NCBI GenBank assembly: GCA_002389645.1 | Contig: DGQE01000012.1 | Coordinates: forward strand, 2,098-66,097 | Length of the DNA: 64,000 nt | Direction: 5' to 3' | From: Flavobacteriales bacterium UBA4422 | GTDB lineage: Bacteria > Bacteroidota > Bacteroidia > Flavobacteriales_G > Salibacteraceae | Part shown: positions 27,088 through 36,148 of the stretch, one piece after another | How the letters are laid out: the number at the start of each line of letters is the position of its first letter | Numbering within the stretch: the first letter of the stretch is position 1 | The notes under the pieces: model-generated | What the model saw: the letters and a program-made list of their open reading frames with translations, nothing else | What the model was told of the DNA's origin: nothing | Databases searched by the model: none | Made by a program: the position numbers and the translations under genes

Positions 27088-27101
27088 ATATTGATTAACC
27101 T

Positions 27102-27953
27102 ATGAAACTTCACTCTCTTAATACCGGATTCTTCAAGCTAGATGGAGGTGCTATGTTTGGTGTTGTACCGAAAAGCTTATGGTCAAGGAGTAACAAGCCT
27201 GACGACAACAATCTCTGCACCTGGGCGATGAGGTCATTATTAATTGAGGATGGAGATCGATTGATGTTGATTGATACAGGTATTGGAAACAAACAAAGTG
27301 AAAAATTTTTTAGTCATTACTATCTCCATGGGGATGATAGTTTGGATGGCAATCTGAAAAAACTCGGCTTTCACAGAGATGATATAACAGACGTTTTTCT
27401 TACTCATTTGCACTTTGACCACTGCGGTGGAGCAATAGAGTTTGATTCAACTAAAAATGCTTTTCGACCCGCTTTTAAAAACGCCACATTCTGGAGCAAC
27501 AAGGATCATTGGCAATGGGCAACGCAACCCAATCCTCGAGAAAAAGCTTCCTTCTTAAAGGAAAACATCTTGCCAATTGAAGAAAGCGGACAACTGAAAT
27601 GGATAAGTGTCAATGGAAATCGAACTTCAAATGCCTTTCCTGGAATTGACATCTTTTTTGCTGATGGTCACACAGACAAGCAAATGATTCCGATCATTGA
27701 CTCCAAAGGAAAAAAGATTGCTTTCATGGCCGACTTATTGCCAAGCACAGGACATATTCCATTGCCTTATGTTATGGGCTACGATACGCGGCCATTATTG
27801 ACAATGACAGAAAAAGAAAGCTTTTTAAAGGAAGCTGCTGACAATGATTACGTGCTTTTCTTGGAGCACGATTCAATCAATGAATGCTGCAACGTAATTC
27901 ATACCGAGAAAGGTGTTCGACTAGGAGAAATCTTTCCTCTCGCCTCCCTCTAA
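27102..27953 (+). CDS. MBL-fold metallohydrolase
   Basis: A 283-residue metallo-beta-lactamase-fold enzyme. The metal motif is H102-L-H104-F-D106-H107, with further ligands in ADGHTDKQ (about 187), ADL near 206 and EHD near 251, so both metal sites are complete. The layout with an N-terminal strand pair and LIDTGIGNK resembles the N-acyl homoserine lactonase/methyl parathion hydrolase branch, but substrate assignment within this superfamily from sequence is unreliable. No signal peptide, so cytoplasmic. It sits 14 bases after fbaA and two bases before a convergent lipoprotein gene. Confidence 0.85.
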   Translation: MKLHSLNTGFFKLDGGAMFGVVPKSLWSRSNKPDDNNLCTWAMRSLLIEDGDRLMLIDTGIGNKQSEKFFSHYYLHGDDSLDGNLKKLGFHRDDITDVFLTHLHFDHCGGAIEFDSTKNAFRPAFKNATFWSNKDHWQWATQPNPREKASFLKENILPIEESGQLKWISVNGNRTSNAFPGIDIFFADGHTDKQMIPIIDSKGKKIAFMADLLPSTGHIPLPYVMGYDTRPLLTMTEKESFLKEAADNDYVLFLEHDSINECCNVIHTEKGVRLGEIFPLASL

Positions 27954-27954
27954 C

Positions 27955-28221
27955 TTACTGTATAACGCAGTTTATATCAGCATCTGAAGAATTAACACCA
28001 CTAGGGATCAAAACTGAACTTGCGCTTTCATAAGCATTGCATTGAGTCGTAGCTAATTCTTCTGTTGTCTTTTCAAATGTGAATGTTGTATCAAAATCCA
28101 AAGACACACCAACTGGATCTGGAAGATCAACCGCACAATTGCAATCATAATCTTGGTTGCAAGATGTCATAATAGTTGTTGCACAAGCGAACACTGAAGC
28201 AAAAAATATAGCCTTATTCAT
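27955..28221 (-). CDS. Small Cys-rich lipoprotein
   Basis: An 88-residue protein with a lipoprotein signal (MNKAIFFASVFACATTIMTSC; lipobox cysteine at about residue 21). The open frame begins at 28242, but the ATG at 28221 gives the cleaner signal peptide. The mature part has further cysteines (CNQDYDCNC, QCNAY, NCVIQ), which could form disulfides in the periplasm. I do not recognise a family. It lies 58 bases downstream of the comEC stop on the same strand. Confidence 0.65.
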   Translation of the reverse strand: MNKAIFFASVFACATTIMTSCNQDYDCNCAVDLPDPVGVSLDFDTTFTFEKTTEELATTQCNAYESASSVLIPSGVNSSDADINCVIQ

Positions 28222-28279
28222 ACTGTAAATTTTATAAAACACAAATATGCCTCATATTGACTTAATGGAAGGCTTTAAA

Positions 28280-30346
28280 TTAAAATTGGACCTCGAAAGC
28301 CCCTTTATCTTTCATATTCCAATAGCGTAACCCTCTTTCTTCCAATTCATTTTCCCAATAACTCATCGTTTTCCAATCTAAATTTTGAGATAGCACTACC
28401 ACATCTGCCCTAATTCGGTTTAATAAATCTAGGGGATGTTGAAGCGTTCTAGACATTATAAGCAAAATATCAGCTTCAATGTCTTTTACTATTCTATTTG
28501 AGTCACTCATCATTACCATACTCTGCCCATTAAACGATAGTATATTATCGCTTTTTAAAAGGCCAGGCAATGTATCAGTTGGGTCATTTAAATCATATTT
28601 CCACCAATTGTGGTGAATGTGAAACCGCATCTTATCAAAGTCTTCCATCAAGGCACTATCCGCATTGAAAACATGATTTTTACCATCAATTAAATCTATT
28701 GCAGTATGACCCTTCACGCAATATATGACCATCTTAGATTGCGCACGCTGAGTGAGTGTCTCATTAATATTAGCTACCTCAATCACGCATAACAAAATAA
28801 GAGAAATTGGTAGCCAACGATAACTTTTTGAAATGACAAAAAGAGATAAGGCAGTGACTAGAAAATAAAGCAAATATGTCTCACCTATTCCTATATCAAC
28901 ACCTTGAATCAATGCCCAAGGCAGTTGCTCAACCCAAGCAATAAAAAGGTCTAACCAATGAACCAAAACGTAAAGCAGATATCCCCACCATATGGATAAT
29001 AAAGGAACCCATTGAAATGTAATAAGAGCAATACCAACAGATAATATAACGGTGGCAGCAGGAATAACAACCAAATTGCTCAACAAGAAGTAATTAGGGA
29101 ATTGATGAAAATAAAGCAATCCTAGCGGAAAGGTTGCCAACTGCGCTGCTATTGAGACAGCTGTAATTGCCCATACTTTTTCTATGAGCCAATATTTTGG
29201 TTTCCAAAAATCATAGATGCGTGGTTGCAATAACACAATTCCAAGTACCGCTAAATAGGAAAGTTGAAATCCAACTTCAACAATATAGAATGGATTCAAT
29301 ATCAGCAAAAACACAGCACTAGTAGCTATTGCATTGAAAATAGTAGTGTGCCGATGAATGATCTGACCAACAATAACAAAGCTGAACATCGTGCATGCTC
29401 GAGTGACTGAAGGAGATAATCCTGTTATGGCAGCATAACCCCACAATGCTAAGAGTAGCACAACTGCTTTGAAATAATTACCAAAACGAGCCTTTAAAAG
29501 CGGCTTGAATAACATGTTTAGGATCAGAAATATAATCCCAACATGCAATCCACTTACAGCGAGCACATGCATGGCTCCAGCACTGGCGAAGGCAGAAACT
29601 TGATCAGTGCTTAGATGATGCTTATATCCTACCAGTAGCGCTGCGACAATTGCAAGCTCTCTATCGTTCACGCCATGTTCTTGAAGCGTATGAATGATAT
29701 CCTTTTGCGTTCTATGAGCAAGACGTAATATTCCTGCGCCTTGCTTAACCCGCTTCCAATCTATACTTCTCAAATATGCTTGATGAGATATTTGATGGAA
29801 ATACATGTATCTCTGGTAATTAAATTCAGCAGGGTTCCGTGGCGCAGAAATAGGATTCAATCGAGCATTAAACGCCAATATATCACCATAATGCAACTTT
29901 TCAGCGAGTGAATCAACTTGCAGGTAAACAAGGATTCTTCCACTTATCGGTTTAATAGTTTCCTTTTCAGTTATATGACTTAAAGAAACCTCCAACTTAA
30001 TACTCTTAGTTCGAGCTATAGGGTCTGAAACTATCTCGCCCATAAAGGTGGGTTTACCAGTAGGAGCAACACTTTTAGAGTAGTGATCATCAAATAAACG
30101 ATCTGTCAATAACGTTGTGTGCACATACCCTAGTGAGAATACTATTAACATTAGAAAAGCTCCGGACCATTGGCGGAATCTTCGTAAGAAGGAATATGCT
30201 ATTAGCAAAAGCACAGCAAGCGAAATACCTAAAAACAAAAACGAGATCTCCGGATAAAAAATGGCGCAGATTATACCTCCGACAAACGGCCAAATGAGTC
30301 TAAAAAGTGGAACTTGACTCCAAACATATTTAGCGTTCCGTAGCAC
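28280..30346 (-). CDS. comEC: ComEC/Rec2-family DNA-uptake channel protein
   Basis: A 688-residue polytopic membrane protein. Residues about 25-190 form the N-terminal DUF4131 region with an OB-like soluble part; about 215-500 are the competence domain with the hallmark HVLAVSGLHVGI near 256 and the TGLSPSVTRAC motif near 313. The C-terminal soluble part (about 520-688) is a shortened, non-canonical remnant in which the metal-binding HxHxDH motif of the MBL domain is absent. In competent bacteria ComEC moves single-stranded DNA across the inner membrane. It starts with GTG 17 bases inside the preceding membrane gene. Confidence 0.9.
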   Translation of the reverse strand: MLRNAKYVWSQVPLFRLIWPFVGGIICAIFYPEISFLFLGISLAVLLLIAYSFLRRFRQWSGAFLMLIVFSLGYVHTTLLTDRLFDDHYSKSVAPTGKPTFMGEIVSDPIARTKSIKLEVSLSHITEKETIKPISGRILVYLQVDSLAEKLHYGDILAFNARLNPISAPRNPAEFNYQRYMYFHQISHQAYLRSIDWKRVKQGAGILRLAHRTQKDIIHTLQEHGVNDRELAIVAALLVGYKHHLSTDQVSAFASAGAMHVLAVSGLHVGIIFLILNMLFKPLLKARFGNYFKAVVLLLALWGYAAITGLSPSVTRACTMFSFVIVGQIIHRHTTIFNAIATSAVFLLILNPFYIVEVGFQLSYLAVLGIVLLQPRIYDFWKPKYWLIEKVWAITAVSIAAQLATFPLGLLYFHQFPNYFLLSNLVVIPAATVILSVGIALITFQWVPLLSIWWGYLLYVLVHWLDLFIAWVEQLPWALIQGVDIGIGETYLLYFLVTALSLFVISKSYRWLPISLILLCVIEVANINETLTQRAQSKMVIYCVKGHTAIDLIDGKNHVFNADSALMEDFDKMRFHIHHNWWKYDLNDPTDTLPGLLKSDNILSFNGQSMVMMSDSNRIVKDIEADILLIMSRTLQHPLDLLNRIRADVVVLSQNLDWKTMSYWENELEERGLRYWNMKDKGAFEVQF

Positions 30347-31700
30347 TAATCTTTGGTCTTACCAACTTGATAAAGACCAAAATAGCAAAAAACTGGATCA
30401 AAGGCAATAGCCGAACTTGTAATCGTTCATATACATTAGCAAGTACACCAGTAATAGAAGCATTTAAAATGTACGCTAATAAAAACAGCACCAATAAAGC
30501 CGCTAACTCGGTACTAAGTTTACGCTGTAACACAGCCCAGCCAATAATCAAGATCGAAAGTACAAGACTCAGATAATTGACTATTCGAAAAAAGTCAAGA
30601 GGTAGCTTGTCTCCCTTATTTTGAACACTTACTAAGTATTCGTTCAGCTCTTGTTTGAAATGGCTCTTCATGGGCCAATATGGAGATGAGCCTTCGCCAT
30701 AAGCGTATTGCAATCCACTGCCAATCTCAATTTGAAACATCTGTTTTACCGTAGCTTTAATAGCTGAGAAAACAAACCACTTCATATAACGGGGCTTCGA
30801 CATAAAATCTTTAACGATTACTGCATATTCTTCATTGGCTCCTGCCCAGCCTTCAGGATGGGTTTGAACAGGACTATCCGAATCCCACAAATAACCGGAT
30901 GTCTCTAATGGCAACTCATCTTTGATGTCACACAATCCAGAATTGAGCTGATCACAGTTTTCATCGAGGTACATTTTTAAAACCCCCATCTCTCCGAGGT
31001 TAGCCGTTATAAATGCATTTGAAGCTAGACTGAAGCGAAAACCATAGCCAAAGGATGAATTGAATGAAGGCACAGTGATTGCCGCCAGAAGAAAAGGAGT
31101 AATAAGAGCTATCCAGTACTTTTTGCTAATTCGAAAGAGTTGCTTATTCGAAATCAGCCATAGAGCACCAATACTTATCAGTAAGAGAAACATTAGAGGT
31201 ATATGACTCAAGTGAGTCAATAGAGCGAAGAATTGTAGTATCCCATAAAACCAAAGCCATGAAGAGCTAAGGCCTCTATTGATGATAAGTCCTGCAACTG
31301 CAAGAACAAGGATTAATGTCCAAATATCCGGCATCAATTGAGCAGCATACCAAGAAATAGCCGATGAAAAACTCAATATGACAACCGAAGCAAAATGAAT
31401 CCAATTCAATTTTGACTTCGCGACAATAGGCTGAATTATTTTGTAAATCAAAATGGACAGCACCAAACCTTGAATAATGATTAACGGCCAATTAGTCACC
31501 AACAACCCCGTTAACCGAATGAGAAGAGGGTAGCCAAGCGCTCTGTGAAAACTCGGTTCAAAATTCAACGCCATTTCCATATAAGCTCCACTATCGAAAT
31601 ACATCAAGGGATAGCGATTATAGAGCGCTGGTGCCACTAACACGAAAGATGTAATCAAGAAATAAAAAGCCTTGAAGATTCTATGTTGAACTTTATTCAT
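30330..31700 (-). CDS. Multi-pass membrane glycosyltransferase (GT-C-like)
   Basis: A 456-residue membrane protein with about ten to eleven hydrophobic segments. The first luminal loop begins YNRYPLMYFDSGAYMEMAL, with an acidic residue after the first helix as in GT-C/PMT-type transferases that use lipid-linked sugars. A large soluble loop lies at about 225-330. The start is the ATG at 31700, whose A is the last base of the upstream TGA (TGATG), not the GTG three bases earlier. It overlaps comEC by 17 bases. Sugar and acceptor are unknown; the family call rests on topology and one motif. Confidence 0.65.
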   Translation of the reverse strand: MNKVQHRIFKAFYFLITSFVLVAPALYNRYPLMYFDSGAYMEMALNFEPSFHRALGYPLLIRLTGLLVTNWPLIIIQGLVLSILIYKIIQPIVAKSKLNWIHFASVVILSFSSAISWYAAQLMPDIWTLILVLAVAGLIINRGLSSSWLWFYGILQFFALLTHLSHIPLMFLLLISIGALWLISNKQLFRISKKYWIALITPFLLAAITVPSFNSSFGYGFRFSLASNAFITANLGEMGVLKMYLDENCDQLNSGLCDIKDELPLETSGYLWDSDSPVQTHPEGWAGANEEYAVIVKDFMSKPRYMKWFVFSAIKATVKQMFQIEIGSGLQYAYGEGSSPYWPMKSHFKQELNEYLVSVQNKGDKLPLDFFRIVNYLSLVLSILIIGWAVLQRKLSTELAALLVLFLLAYILNASITGVLANVYERLQVRLLPLIQFFAILVFIKLVRPKISATER

Positions 31701-32218
31701 CACCTCAAATATCGTTCATTAATGATATTCAAATGATGCAAGGTATGACCAGAATTAATGAGGAATAATGCCTTAACTTCTACTTTATGATCGCTTGCTA
31801 CACCAATCTTACTTAATTGATCTTCAGTAAAGGTTTTGTACAAAAGCATAGAACTGTCTCTTACGGAAGAGAAGTAACGGACTAAATCTTCCTTACTCAG
31901 ACTATCGACACTAACATGCTGTGCATAGCTATTTTCATCAAAACCTTCCAAATTTTGGGCTTTTACTTCTCTACCGATACGCAAAGCACGATAATTGAAG
32001 ATAATCTCTGTATCGATCAAATGGATGATTAGCTCCTTAATGGACCATTTATTAGGTTGGTAGCGGTAATTCACTTGATCATCAGTCAGATTCGATATCA
32101 CCTCGACAAACCGCTTTTTTGAAACCAGAAGGCAATCAAGAACGTCTGAAGATTCTAAAGTCTTCAAATATGTGTCAAAGTATGGAGCCCTAACAAGTGA
32201 ATTCAATTCGGGGTGCAT
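31700..32218 (-). CDS. DinB-family protein
   Basis: A 172-residue four-helix protein of the DinB/YfiT type. The likely metal-binding histidines are H66 in ELIIHLIDTE and the GHTLHHLNII group near 155-160; KWSIKELI is the usual DinB lead-in to the first histidine. Members are thiol-dependent transferases or of unknown role. It is the first gene of a DinB-glycosyltransferase-comEC run with overlapping ends; why these are joined is not evident. Confidence 0.85.
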   Translation of the reverse strand: MHPELNSLVRAPYFDTYLKTLESSDVLDCLLVSKKRFVEVISNLTDDQVNYRYQPNKWSIKELIIHLIDTEIIFNYRALRIGREVKAQNLEGFDENSYAQHVSVDSLSKEDLVRYFSSVRDSSMLLYKTFTEDQLSKIGVASDHKVEVKALFLINSGHTLHHLNIINERYLR

Positions 32219-32249
32219 AATTCATTTCTTTTAGCGAAGATGAAAAAAT

Positions 32250-32273
32250 AAAAAGCGGCCTAAGCCGCTTTTT
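32250..32273 (-). terminator. Intrinsic terminator, symmetrical
   Basis: AAAAAGCGGC (32250-32259) pairs perfectly with GCCGCTTTTT (32264-32273) around a four-base loop, with T-runs in both directions. It lies between the end of the DUF4139 gene and the start of the DinB gene, both on the minus strand, so it ends the former's transcript. Confidence 0.85.
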
Positions 32274-32297
32274 CCCCTTAAACTTTCTTTCGAATAG

Positions 32298-32350
32298 TTT
32301 GAACCACTAACAGCGCATTATACTCGTAGTGGTTTCAAAAGGTTTCAAAA
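32298..32350. repeat. Imperfect palindrome plus tandem decamer
   Basis: TTTGAACCACTA (32298-32309) faces TAGTGGTTTCAAA (32327-32339) as an inverted repeat with one bulge, and the decamer GGTTTCAAAA occurs twice in tandem at 32331-32350. It sits in the 3' region of the DUF4139 gene, ahead of the terminator. Role unknown: RNA stabiliser or remnant. Confidence 0.55.
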
Positions 32351-32405
32351 AATTTTACATTCACCTATAATCACAATATAAAATACTGCTTTTTAAGACT
32401 TTAAC

Positions 32406-34004
32406 TTACAAATTAATTTTTCGATCAGATGGATATTTCACATCATACTTAAACGTCACGCTCTCTGTTGAGTTACTCGAGATGACTTTTGTCCAAGTCA
32501 ATTTACCAGTACTTTCATTCACTTTGGCGCCTCCTCCATTCTGCAAACTAACCTCTATATCCTTGTCTGATGACACAGGAATTTGATCTTCAATTATCAA
32601 TTCAATTTTAGTCCCTTTAGTATTTCGAACACTTATTTCAAGTCCTAAAGATTCTTTGGTAGAGTTGCCAATCTTTTTGGCGGATGAGAAGTCTTTAATC
32701 TTCTCTCGCTTTACCACTATACTTTGATCTCGACCCAATGAAAGTTCCAATGTATCTGTCGTAACCTTTGGGTTGATGGAGGTTTGACCTACATACGTAT
32801 TACTCAAGAATAGATTGGCCTCGCCTGGCAACAAATCATAAGTTTCAAAGCCAGTAACTTTAGCAATAAGAAAAGCAGTTGGGTCAAACTTGGGTGCTGT
32901 GTAGTATAGATACTTCGCTGGAACAGTGAACACATCAATATTAATGGCTTGGGCTTTGCCATTGGACGGAATGTTGTGCTTTGTTTTAATCCTAAACTGC
33001 GTAACAGCCTCATTGGCGGGGTACTCCACTTGAGTTCCAATCATTTCGTCTTCCATTTCATCCATTGTCATGGCGCTTTGAGGCGCAGCCATTTCTAGCA
33101 TTTTATTACTGTAGCTTGCCCTAGCTCCGCGATAAAGTTCTGCTTGTTCAATGAAATACAATCTCCATGGATGAATGACTGGTTTCATTCCATTTAAACT
33201 TGGATTGGCATTGGTTAATGTTAGACGCACTCCATCCCAATCGAGTCCTGTATTTTGAAATACTTTGGCATTATAACTAACTTGAAGAGGCTGATCTACT
33301 TCGGCTACATTCACATTATATGAGGGAGTCCACCCAGCATTTCGAACCATATATTTAAACGAAAAATCCGTATTCCCATTAGAAGGCACCTGAACCTCCA
33401 CCAATATCTCCCCTGTCGATCGACCGAGTTTTGAATTGTATTCTGCCAATTGAGCCTTCATTTTTCTCAACCTCTTACTTAATTTCAACTCCTTGCTCTG
33501 AAGCTCCATTTCCTTTAGCATAATATCAGCCAATCGGTCTCTGTAAAAGTCAGATAAGTCTTCAAGGTCTTCAATTGCAAAAGCAGTTTTCTCCCAACCG
33601 ACCTTCTGGTTCGCGGTTATCATCTTGCGCTCTTCACTATAAACACCGAGCATATTTTGATTAAATTTCAAGTCAAATTCAAATGTCTTAATACTGTCCT
33701 CCAACAGAACCACACGCTTAGGCTTTGCGCTTTCCTTCAAATGGTTTACTTGAGAGGAAACACTTAGCACACGAACATCACCTGAAGAAGAAACGCTAAT
33801 ACTTGAAGGGTCGAGCTCTGAAGACAGACCGGTAAAAGTGATCACTTGTCTGCCAGCCGTTAAAAACTTTGAAGCCTCATGCTCAATCTGGGCTCCGCGG
33901 GGATAAACTGTCGCTGACTTTATTTTTGAACTAACCTCAACCCCGCTCTGTCCAAAAACAATAGACGAGGAAACAAGTGCGATAAAAAAAAGATAAACTC
34001 TCAT
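32406..34004 (-). CDS. DUF4139 (MuiA-like) exported protein
   Basis: A 532-residue protein with a signal peptide (MRVYLFFIALVSSSIVFGQ). The ATG at 34004 is preferred over the frame opening at 34034 because it begins that signal. Residues about 28-125 form the DUF4140 N-terminal domain (SATVYPRGAQIEHE), about 130-195 a coiled coil (ELQSKELKLSKRLRKMKAQL), and about 205-532 the DUF4139 domain (VRNAGWTPSYNV, FQNTGLDWDGVRLTL, ANLFLSNTYVGQT). The family includes the mucoidy-inhibitor-like MuiA protein; its function is undefined. The 5' end lies 11 bases after the YugP stop. Confidence 0.88.
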   Translation of the reverse strand: MRVYLFFIALVSSSIVFGQSGVEVSSKIKSATVYPRGAQIEHEASKFLTAGRQVITFTGLSSELDPSSISVSSSGDVRVLSVSSQVNHLKESAKPKRVVLLEDSIKTFEFDLKFNQNMLGVYSEERKMITANQKVGWEKTAFAIEDLEDLSDFYRDRLADIMLKEMELQSKELKLSKRLRKMKAQLAEYNSKLGRSTGEILVEVQVPSNGNTDFSFKYMVRNAGWTPSYNVNVAEVDQPLQVSYNAKVFQNTGLDWDGVRLTLTNANPSLNGMKPVIHPWRLYFIEQAELYRGARASYSNKMLEMAAPQSAMTMDEMEDEMIGTQVEYPANEAVTQFRIKTKHNIPSNGKAQAINIDVFTVPAKYLYYTAPKFDPTAFLIAKVTGFETYDLLPGEANLFLSNTYVGQTSINPKVTTDTLELSLGRDQSIVVKREKIKDFSSAKKIGNSTKESLGLEISVRNTKGTKIELIIEDQIPVSSDKDIEVSLQNGGGAKVNESTGKLTWTKVISSNSTESVTFKYDVKYPSDRKINL

Positions 34005-34014
34005 AAATGTTTTA

Positions 34015-34698
34015 TTAATCTCTGCCTCCACCAAAAGCCATGATGAAATAGAGCAATTGAGCTACAGCTGCCAAAGTAGCTACAACATAAGTACTAGCAG
34101 CCCACTGCAAAGCATTTTTAGCTTTTTCGTGTTCTTCACCTACAGTAATCTTACTCATATTAAGCCACTGCAAAGCCCGTGCTGAGGCATCAAACTCTAC
34201 AGGAAGAGTGATTAAACTAAAAGCTGTTATTATGGCCTGAGCAACGATAACAAGCATAAACATCTGTGGCATCAACCCAAATATTGCACCTCCGAGAATA
34301 GCCATGATGAAAATAACATTCATCATCTTAGAACTCAAGTTTACCATTGGCACCATGGCAGATCGCAAACTCAACATTGCATATGCTGTAGCATGCTGAA
34401 CAGCATGACCAGTTTCATGAGCTGCAACTGCCGCAGCAGAAACATTGCGTCCATGATAGACCGCCCTACTTAAATTGATTGTCTTGTTTTTAGGGTTGTA
34501 ATGATCCGTCAATTCACCTTCAACACTTATAACCTTCACATCATGAACATTATTATCTCTGAGCATTCTCTCTGCCACTTCGGCACCTGATAGTCCACTA
34601 GTAGTGGGGATCTCAGAATATTCTCTAAACCTTTTTTTCAGTGTGCTGCTAACCCACCAGCTTAACAAACCGAAACCAATTAATATAATCCAATACAT
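34015..34698 (-). CDS. YugP-family membrane zinc metallopeptidase
   Basis: A 227-residue membrane protein of the YugP (peptidase membrane zinc) family. The zinc-protease motif H94-E-T-G-H98 follows the conserved TINLSRAVYHGRNVSAAAVAAHE block. Helices lie at about 2-18, 120-135, 138-160 and 205-222; VEFDASARAL near 166 is the third metal-ligand region. The active site faces the membrane/cytoplasm side in current models; substrates are unknown. It directly precedes the DUF4139 gene with an 11-base gap, so the two are probably co-expressed. Confidence 0.9.
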   Translation of the reverse strand: MYWIILIGFGLLSWWVSSTLKKRFREYSEIPTTSGLSGAEVAERMLRDNNVHDVKVISVEGELTDHYNPKNKTINLSRAVYHGRNVSAAAVAAHETGHAVQHATAYAMLSLRSAMVPMVNLSSKMMNVIFIMAILGGAIFGLMPQMFMLVIVAQAIITAFSLITLPVEFDASARALQWLNMSKITVGEEHEKAKNALQWAASTYVVATLAAVAQLLYFIMAFGGGRD

Positions 34699-34765
34699 TT
34701 TCTTTAAATTTTAAAATTACTTATCAATGTGTGTGCCGAAACTGACTGATGTGAAATTAAGGCAC

Positions 34766-34794
34766 AAAAAAGGCCTCTGAGATTTCAGAGGCCT
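34766..34794 (-). terminator. Intrinsic terminator after the Omp28-like gene
   Basis: AGGCCTCTGA (34771-34780) pairs perfectly with TCAGAGGCCT (34785-34794) around a four-base loop. On the minus strand it is followed by a run of Ts (complement of 34766-34770), 21 bases after the stop at 34816. Confidence 0.9.
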
Positions 34795-34815
34795 CCAAAT
34801 TATGTGTCTATTGTA

Positions 34816-35904
34816 TTACTTTACGATTACTCTTTCATAGAAAGTGTCATCGCCAGTATTCAATTGTATCATGTAAATCCCCTCAGGAAAATCAGCAACA
34901 TTTATTACTGTCTTAGATATCGAGGTATAAGATTCAGAAAAAATCTGCTTGCCCAAAATATCTGTCACAATAATTGTAAAGTCAGCATTTGCAGACAAGT
35001 TAACGTTTAACACATCGCTTGCAGGATTTGGGAAAACTGCAAAATTGATTTCATCAACTTCCTCTAAGCCAACTGGCCAACTTCCTGGATCGATGTAAAC
35101 TGGCGGCTCTTCATCATGTGTCCCCATGCTAAGAGCTAATTCCCCAGCCTGGGAAACTTTAGAGCCATTCACATAAAGATGATCTGCTGGATCTAAAGGA
35201 TTTTCCATCCATAATGTACTTGCAATGAACATTTCGTCTAAATCCCAAGAAGGATCATACTCCATTACGTAGCGTTTTGAGATAATATCTCCCGCGGCCG
35301 CAGATCCAACTAAAATCACATTGGTAGTGTCAGTTAATGGCGCAAAAGCACCCCGATGAACATTGTGGTGACTGGCATCTCCAGTTTGACCAGTTTGTTC
35401 CTCCATGACATGGTTTTCAATCAGAAAAGGCTTCAAAATAAAGGTTCCATCAACATTTTGAAAGAACTCGGTTTTGATCAGAATAATCAAGGTATCATCA
35501 TCTACATTCTGAATTTCGAATGCAGAGTTAGCAATGACTGGAGCTTCGGTAGTAAAAGTATCAACAATAGGCGCAGTACTCGCAGCAGCGGTTCCTTGAT
35601 CTAAACCATTACCTGAGAAATTAGGTGTTCCGCCAAAACCAATTTCATCCGCTAAGGACTCTGCACCAGCATTATGCAGCTTGCTTGAAGAGGGAGCATA
35701 TAATGATATCACAATATTGTCGTCACCATGCGATGCCAATAAATCTTCCATAGCTTCCCACCCCCATTGTCCACAAGGGCCACACCATGTAGCTGTAATC
35801 TTGGTAATCATTCCCGTATTCTCCTCAGGTACATCCCATTCTGATTGGGCGAATGATCCAAAAGCAAAAACGAGAGAAAATAATAGAGTAAATGTTGTTT
35901 TCAT
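34816..35904 (-). CDS. T9SS-sorted Omp28-like protein with CXXC motif
   Basis: A 362-residue secreted protein. Signal peptide 1-20 (ending SFAQ); residues about 30-150 a thioredoxin-like region with C41-G-P-C44 in ATWCGPCGQWG; about 110-270 match the Omp28-related group (FETEAPVIANS, FLIENHVMEEQTG, HHNVHRG); about 285-362 a type A sorting domain (FAVFPNPASDVLNV, DILGKQIF, FPEGIYMIQL). A dithiol protein sent through the T9SS is a known Bacteroidota type, presumably working on disulfides or as an adhesin outside the cell. A perfect terminator follows. Confidence 0.88.
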   Translation of the reverse strand: MKTTFTLLFSLVFAFGSFAQSEWDVPEENTGMITKITATWCGPCGQWGWEAMEDLLASHGDDNIVISLYAPSSSKLHNAGAESLADEIGFGGTPNFSGNGLDQGTAAASTAPIVDTFTTEAPVIANSAFEIQNVDDDTLIILIKTEFFQNVDGTFILKPFLIENHVMEEQTGQTGDASHHNVHRGAFAPLTDTTNVILVGSAAAGDIISKRYVMEYDPSWDLDEMFIASTLWMENPLDPADHLYVNGSKVSQAGELALSMGTHDEEPPVYIDPGSWPVGLEEVDEINFAVFPNPASDVLNVNLSANADFTIIVTDILGKQIFSESYTSISKTVINVADFPEGIYMIQLNTGDDTFYERVIVK

Positions 35905-36148
35905 AAGTTGAATTTAGCGTACACCAATAATAGAAAAACTTTTCTTTGATTTCACATATTAGACATCCAATTTATTCATAATCAGAAAAAAAGACGCTTC
36001 AAGCCCCTTAAATTTATATCGATTAAGCATCGCCTTCAGACAAACCAAAATAAATGTAATAAGAGTTTATAGTTCACATTAAACCTTATCCTTTAGCATT
36101 GAATCAATCCTCATTTTCTAGCTTCGCAATCACATTTAAAAAGCATCT

